Source: Acheta domesticus
Lineage: Eukaryota; Arthropoda; Insecta; Orthoptera; Gryllidae
Length of the DNA stretch: 64,000 bases
Direction of reading: 5' to 3'
Assembly: GCA_031308135.1 (NCBI GenBank)
Contig: JAHLJT010008756.1
Location: 100,838,510 to 100,902,509, forward strand
The notes below the pieces were generated by a model. The model saw only the letters and a program-made list of their open reading frames with translations. It was not told the origin of the DNA and searched no databases. Positions 58,953 to 64,000 of the stretch are shown here, one piece after another; position 1 is the first letter of the stretch; each line of letters begins with the position of its first letter. Position numbers and translations under genes: made by a program.

Positions 58953-61213
58953 CACTAGTGGTGCTACAGAATTGTATAGACTTTCCTGTATTAGTTTTAT
59001 ATTTCCGTAGGTCTGGGATAGCTATTCGGAATTGCTACATACTCATGCCAGCTGCCATCTATCACCCCCCAAAGTTCATTTTTTTACATTTTCTTAATTT
59101 TTAACTTTCCTAGTGGTAAAACAGATATATTGTGATATACCAAAATATATAATATTTTGTTAATAATATTGGCTGTAAATGGGTTGGACAAAGGGTATGC
59201 AAATGGCGATATACAGCCTTAGCAACGCCGGCGCAGTGGTTGGCAAGGTCAACAAACTGCATTCAGGTCTTGAAGAGATGGGGGCGCTGGCTAGATAGAC
59301 AGATAAAATAATGTGTGATTGGTCTGAAAGGAATGACTGTCGGGGGCTTGGCTACTTGGTTTGATAAGAGATGAATGGATTGGCTAAGGGAGAATAGACT
59401 GTCAAATTTTGTAGTTTTGTTTTAAAAAAGAGGAACGAAGGACGGATACCGAAGCGTTGAGGGCGAAAGAACAGGCAGAACTGGACATTCTGATAGTGGT
59501 CGTCGAGTAGTAAAGATCGCTCGCGAGATCATCGTTAGTGAAGTAGGACTTGTAAGTTTCGAGTGAGACTCAATAGTTTTTCGGAATCTGGAAGTTGATG
59601 TGCAACGAGAAGTTCGATGAGGACTTTGAAAGTTTTATATATATTGCGGTTTTGGACTTTAATATTTTACCACTAGTTGGGGAAGACTAGGAACTCTGAA
59701 TACCAATTAAGAACCGGTAGATATTCTAGTCAGTGAGGGCTGGATGCGTCGGCAACGTCGCAAGATTAGAAGAGAGAAGCGGAACTTGGGATCGCCTACA
59801 TTCAAGTGAGAAGAGACTGCGGGGAGTCTGCGACCAAGACGATAAATAATTACTGCAGTACAAAAGATATATTTTAAAACGAGGTCATGACCTAAGGACA
59901 AAAACAATTGTAAATATTGTTAAATAAATTGTTGAATTTTTTTTCTTTTGGAAATGAAAAGATTTTCATTTGGTCAATCAAAATTATTAAATAGTTAGAA
60001 ATAGATAATTATTCCCTTTCAGATTCCTCGCCATACTGTACAGTTGGCAGATCAAGTAATCGGCTATCTAGGCGATAGCGATTATCCATAACGGGACCCA
60101 TTGACCCAGCTAGGCGGACATTTATACATTTGTTGAAATTAGCTGTGGAAGCATTGGTCATTTTTAATTAACGTAACCTGTTCCTGGCGCCCAAAATTTT
60201 AATATAAATTCGGAACGGGTCACGATTATAACCATCTTAGATGAATGATGCCAACGATCTCGTAAGGGTCTATGACGAGACGTTGTTGGTACATTTCAAT
60301 ATTAATTTTAGAACGTTTAAAACACAGAAACCTCGTCCTAAATGACAATTTTTTTCTGAAAACTTTGGAGCCGTTTTAAAGAAAATGGCGTTTAAGCACT
60401 ACTACAAATGCAAAATGTCAAGTTCTATTTCACAGAAAATATTTGAGTTTTCAAAAAACTTCATTAGAAATCGTTTGAAACACATACACTCACAAGTGCA
60501 GTAGTGTTTACAAATTGCTAGTAATGTGCATATTAAAGGTGTGAGTGATGTTTCAAAACAATTCATTTGTGCAATTTTTGCAACAAAAAAAAACAACTTT
60601 ACTTCATATTAAAAAGCCCAATTAGCACCATCCATCCGAAAAGTTAAATGAAAAAAATTGGAGCTTCTTCCGAGGAGGCCGAAAAAATTCAAACTTTAGC
60701 AATTTTCGAAAATTCAGATTTAACCGTGAAAATCTGATCTATGCCACCTTAATAATTGTAATTTACTCTATTCTCACAAGAAATTTAAAGAAAAATTTGG
60801 AGCCGTTTTTGAGAAAAGTTTGAAAACTTCTGGAGGGTTCATGTAAAGTACCCCCAAATTTTAAAGAACGTTTTTCAAAATCTCAAAGCTTCGACTAGAG
60901 CCAGATGGACAGGGGTTTCTTCAATTTGGAAAAATGCTATTTATGGTTTAGGAGCTAATAGTGTTCACAGACGAACGGATGGACAGACGGACGTTTTGCT
61001 TTTAATTGGTTTTTCGGTATCAAGGACCCATAAAAAAGAATTCTGGCTACACCAAGTGTTAGGGGATTCTTTTTCTTAATTTAGCAACTGATTTATCCAC
61101 TTTTTTCTGCGGAAAATTCGCCGTTTTTTTCGCGCAACATTGCAGAACTTTCCCTATTCTACGTATATTACTACTATATTGCTACGTATGTACGTATGTA
61201 TACGGGAAAGTAA
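58953..61213 (+). repeat. Long-inverted-repeat family copy, interrupted
   Basis: Starts CACTAGTGGTGCTACAGAA and runs through GCCAGCTGCCATCTATC to 59130. It resumes at 60299 and continues in the same order as 37690-38630 to ACTTTCCC near 61150. It ends in a palindromic TACGTA-rich tail with GGGAAAGT at 61203-61210. Non-coding. Confidence 0.75.
59131..60298. mobile_element. 1168-bp TG...CA insertion (solo-LTR-like)
   Basis: Compared with the uninterrupted paralog at 37700-37750, this stretch is extra. It begins TGTGATATACCAA, ends TTGGTACATTTCA and is flanked by ATAT (59127-59130 and 60299-60302). TG...CA ends with a 4-bp duplication fit a gypsy-type solo LTR, and AATAAA lies near 59924. However, the ends form a longer inverted repeat than usual, and a primer-site-like TGGCGCCCAAAA lies inside at 60187, so a solo LTR is not proven. 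No coding sequence. Confidence 0.55.
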
Positions 61214-61730
61214 AAATGTGATCAAAACCAGTTCGGATGAACAACTCAAGCTGGATACGTTACTGATGTAATCGAGGCTTCTTGTATTCATTCGAGTGTA
61301 CTCAGCTTGCAGACTTTTGGTTTGAACTGTTCTTTTCCAGGAAATCTCTGTCTTTAGTTATCCCGAAATCAGTGGAACCGTCAATGGCGCAGATAGGCGT
61401 CACAAGAAACTTAGATTACACACAACGGCTGACATTACAATTTCTGAGCAAAGAACTCGAATAGGCTACTAAGATCTCCTACTACATCTCGTAAATATTA
61501 TTTGAAGTAAGATACCATTAAAATGATATTAAAATCCATGAAATCTGCGAAAAAATGCATTAAAATGACGAAAAAATGTAAAAAGTGACTTATCAGTCGA
61601 AATCGACGAAAATGCAAAAAAAAATGACATAAAAATGGTCATTTCCTTTTATCATAACATAAAACGAATTTCTATGCTAAACTGGCATTGTTCTAAAGTG
61701 AAAAAAGACATTTCATTAAAAGTCCGCTCC
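61214..61730. other. Stretch downstream of the channel exon
   Basis: Presumably 3' UTR and downstream DNA of the minus-strand gene. A 60-codon plus-strand frame at 61282-61464 matches nothing. I see no clear minus-strand AATAAA near the stop codon. Confidence 0.35.
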
Positions 61731-61921
61731 CTAATAATAAGTGTAGGCGTCTGGAGCAGGTGCGGGGTCGGGGTGAGACGGCGGCGGCGGAGGCGGCGAG
61801 TGCTGGCAGCGGCGTTGGCGGCGGAGGCGGCAGAGCGCGCGCGGCACCAGCCAGAAGAGCAGCTCGACGAGGCTGAGCACGCTCGTCCCCAAGCCCAGCC
61901 CCAGCAGCCCGCCGCAGTTGG
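61731..61921 (-). CDS. Terminal exon of a DEG/ENaC (pickpocket-type) sodium channel
   Basis: On the minus strand a TG-rich tract and TCTTGCTGCAG form a good acceptor. The exon then reads (split codon)-NCGGLLGLGLGTSVLSLVE, LLFWLVPRALCRLRRQR, a Pro-rich tail and a TAG stop at 61733-61731. DEG/ENaC channels end with a conserved pre-TM2/TM2 segment of the form N-GG-LGLFLG-S-LSLVE. The GTS here matches the G-x-S selectivity filter, LLFWLVP-AL completes TM2, and the basic RLRRQR is the cytosolic boundary. Such channels are trimeric, amiloride-sensitive cation channels with roles in taste, touch and fluid balance in insects. The first codon is split, so an upstream exon ends with one base (T would give Ser). 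No earlier exon is found up to 64000. Codon use is very GC-rich compared with the flanks. Confidence 0.82.
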
Positions 61922-64000
61922 CTGCAGCAAGACACACACACACACAACGCGCTCACATATACATTCATTGCTTCCGGGCACGTCAATTACTATGGTCATT
62001 CATTAGGCCCGCAACAGACTACATCGAGGAATGCGTTGCGAGAAATGTGCGACGAGAAATGTGGAAAGAGGCCGGCGGGGCTGCATCCACACACTAGAAA
62101 TAGGTTATTCGATGTCTAGAAATGCCTTTATGTGCCACATGCCGGGAGTGGTGGCAGCAGTTAGCTATGAGATCAGCTGCGAATTACATTTCTTGTTTTA
62201 TTAAATGCTCTTGTGTAATGTTAACCCGTGAAATCCGTGTTTTGTTACCATAGTCGTAAACCATTTGTTTAGCGAGTTCGAATTTCCTAGAGAGAAATTA
62301 CTGCTTTGCATACAAATCATTATTTAAAGTAAAAAAAATGAGAAATTAAGTGACGTAAAAGGGAGAATGTACATCAGCAATTTTCTTGAGCTACGTATTC
62401 TCTACCCTGCTCGTGTTTACTATATTTGTTTGTTGAATTATTAATAAATGGTGAATGATCAAATAATTCATAATAAAATTCACGATTAATAAATTCTTTC
62501 ATAAATACCTAATAAGTACGAATTAAAAAAGGAATGAATTAATTCAATTTTTTCAAAATACCCCTTCAAGTTTCTTGCTTCAAATTTTTATTTATATATT
62601 GTTCATTATGAGCGGGGACCTTACGAATAAGAATATCTTCCATACAAGTTTTTTCTTGTTCATTTCACTTTTAAGAGATAATTCAAGAAAACAATTCAAA
62701 ACTGGTAGTTCAACGCATCTTTTACTGCTAAATATTATAACCTCACTCAGTTCTACGCAGTTTGGTGTTTTCCTGCGGCAGCTAATGCCTAAATGTCATA
62801 TAACAAGTGAAGGAGTAGAAATGTGTCCGAGAAAACTCGCTCGCCGCCCGACTCGATTGATTGATTGATGTTTCCGGGCGCGTCAACTACTTTGGTCATT
62901 AGTCCCGTCAGTGTAGTGCGTGTTTTTTCTCAGGAGGTGGAGATGATCTTTTCTCCGCTGGATGGCGAGATCTGGCGTCGACCTACCGTCGACTAGCGGG
63001 GTTCCCCTCAACCAGGTATCTCCCACCAGCGGGGCATCGCCCCAGCCGGGACAAGCTGTAAGCTCCTGACCGGTCTCTCGGCATTAGTGGTAGTGTAGTG
63101 CATGTTAGTGTGTGTGTAAGAGGATAGGATAGGATAAGGAAGAGGAAGGAAAGATCGCGCGCGCCGACCGACTCGAGCGAGGATCTCTTTCGCCTCGGCA
63201 GAGGCGAACGAGAAAACTCTTTCAAGTGTGTGGGGGTCCATAAGAGTCCCTTGTTTCGATTTTCCACATTTCTCGTCGCACATTTCTGGAAACACATTCC
63301 TCGGTGTAGTCTGTTGCGGGCCTTAGCCCCGTTAGGTGGTATTTTTTTCTTGGGAGGTGGCGGATTCCCTTCCCCGCTGGATAGTAAGATTCAGCGCCGA
63401 CATCCACGTCGGTTTGCGAGGGATACCCCCCCCTCCAGGTACCCCAGTAGGGTTCCGCCCCACTCACGACAAGCTCTAAGTCTTGCGACGTACGTAGTAA
63501 TGTAGTGCATGCAAGTGACGTGTGAAGGTAGGTGGTGAGGAACGGACAAGAGAGAGGAAGAAAATGAGAAGGAAGGAAAGAGTGAAGGATGAGGAGGGAA
63601 AGATCGCGCGCGCATTTATTCATTTTTAGACATTTAAAACGCATGACTTTTCTTTGGTGTGTGAAAAATGGTAGACAAATAGTGCCAAAAAGAAAATGGT
63701 CACTAAATACTATCTAATAAAAATGGAATTGATCATTTTTCTTACTATTTCAGTTACATTTACCCATGGTCGGAATTAGATTCTATGACCTCAAAACACA
63801 AAATTGTTTTGGCGCATCACTTCAGAAAAAAAAATCTTCACGTTTCCTAAAAAAAAATACTATGAGACAATATACATTTTCGTACAAATGCAAACGAAAA
63901 TTAACAAACGGCTTACTGGAATGTAATCTACTTTTTATTTAAACAATTTTTAATTTCATATACAAATGTTTAGTTTTCCATCGCTTCAATAAATGTTTAA
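61922..64000. other. Probable intron with three partial copies of a GC-rich repeat
   Basis: TTCCGGGCACGTCAATTACT (61966) and TTCCGGGCGCGTCAACTACT (62871) start two copies. Units at 62905-63165 and 63310-63614 run parallel (GGAGGTGG, CGCTGGATRG, GACAAGCT, TAGTGCATG) and both end GGAAAGATCGCGCGCGC. 62004-62100 is inverted at 63226-63333. GGATAGGATAGGATAAGG lies near 63120. 63640-64000 is AT-rich and empty. Open frames here are compositional or repeat-borne. Confidence 0.5.

Noticed and set aside
60187..60200. Primer-binding site marking a complete LTR retrotransposon
   Set aside because: TGGCGCCCAAAA is suggestive, but it lies inside the insertion and no coding region or second LTR follows.
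61635..62006. Plus-strand Arg/Ala-rich protein of 123 residues
   Set aside because: It is the antisense of the GC-rich channel exon. The minus strand carries the conserved channel motif with a proper acceptor and stop.
63222..63644. 140-codon minus-strand open frame
   Set aside because: It spans two copies of a GC-rich repeat. The only conserved piece (VRREMWK) is repeat-borne.

Overview
This is nuclear DNA from an arthropod, most likely an insect with a large, AT-rich, transposon-dense genome. The evidence is an I-clade-type LINE, Tc1, IS630-like, hAT, piggyBac and Harbinger transposase remnants, tRNA-derived SINEs, microsatellites, and the last exon of a gene that reads as a pickpocket-type DEG/ENaC sodium channel, a family expanded in insects. 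I cannot name the species. No bacterial features (operons, ribosome binding sites) are present, and almost none of the window codes for host protein.

Layout. 1-9204 is copy A of a duplicated block. It is split by a full-length but decayed LINE (159-5582) and ends at a 100-N assembly gap (9205-9304). 9305-22140 holds small hAT elements, one nested in another, transposase fragments of hAT and IS630 type, a promoter-like GC-rich patch near 17.9 kb and simple repeats. 22141-25899 is copy B of the block, without the LINE, so it shows the LINE's empty target site. 26.2-28.0 kb holds a SINE and a decayed Tc1 transposase. 28.2-38.6 kb is a large palindromic, long-inverted-repeat element carrying nested insertions: a 5.7 kb element with CACTGAAA ends, a SINE and a 314-bp MITE. 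38.6-50 kb has a 5'-truncated LINE, several miniature elements and a hAT transposase pseudogene that itself carries a hAT MITE. 50.0-51.3 kb is a Harbinger element with only the start of a transposase. 51.4-58.9 kb is AT-rich intergenic or intronic DNA with one striking hairpin. 58.95-61.2 kb is another copy of the long-inverted-repeat family, interrupted by a 1.17 kb TG...CA insertion. 61731-61921 on the minus strand is the channel exon, and 62-63.6 kb holds three partial copies of a GC-rich repeat, probably in the intron upstream of that exon.

How it fits together. Most boundaries were found by comparing paralogous repeats inside the window. One dispersed family, recognisable by sequences near CCGTCTGTGAACAACGCTAG and by ACTTTCCC ends, occurs at least eight times and has served repeatedly as landing ground for other elements. 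These comparisons give the insertion points of the LINE, a truncated LINE, the 5.7 kb element and the TG...CA insertion, and roughly that of the Harbinger element. I see no new defence system or gene cluster. The most interesting items are the covarying LINE 3' hairpin, the large nested palindrome, the 5.7 kb element without a transposase and the short near-perfect hairpins.
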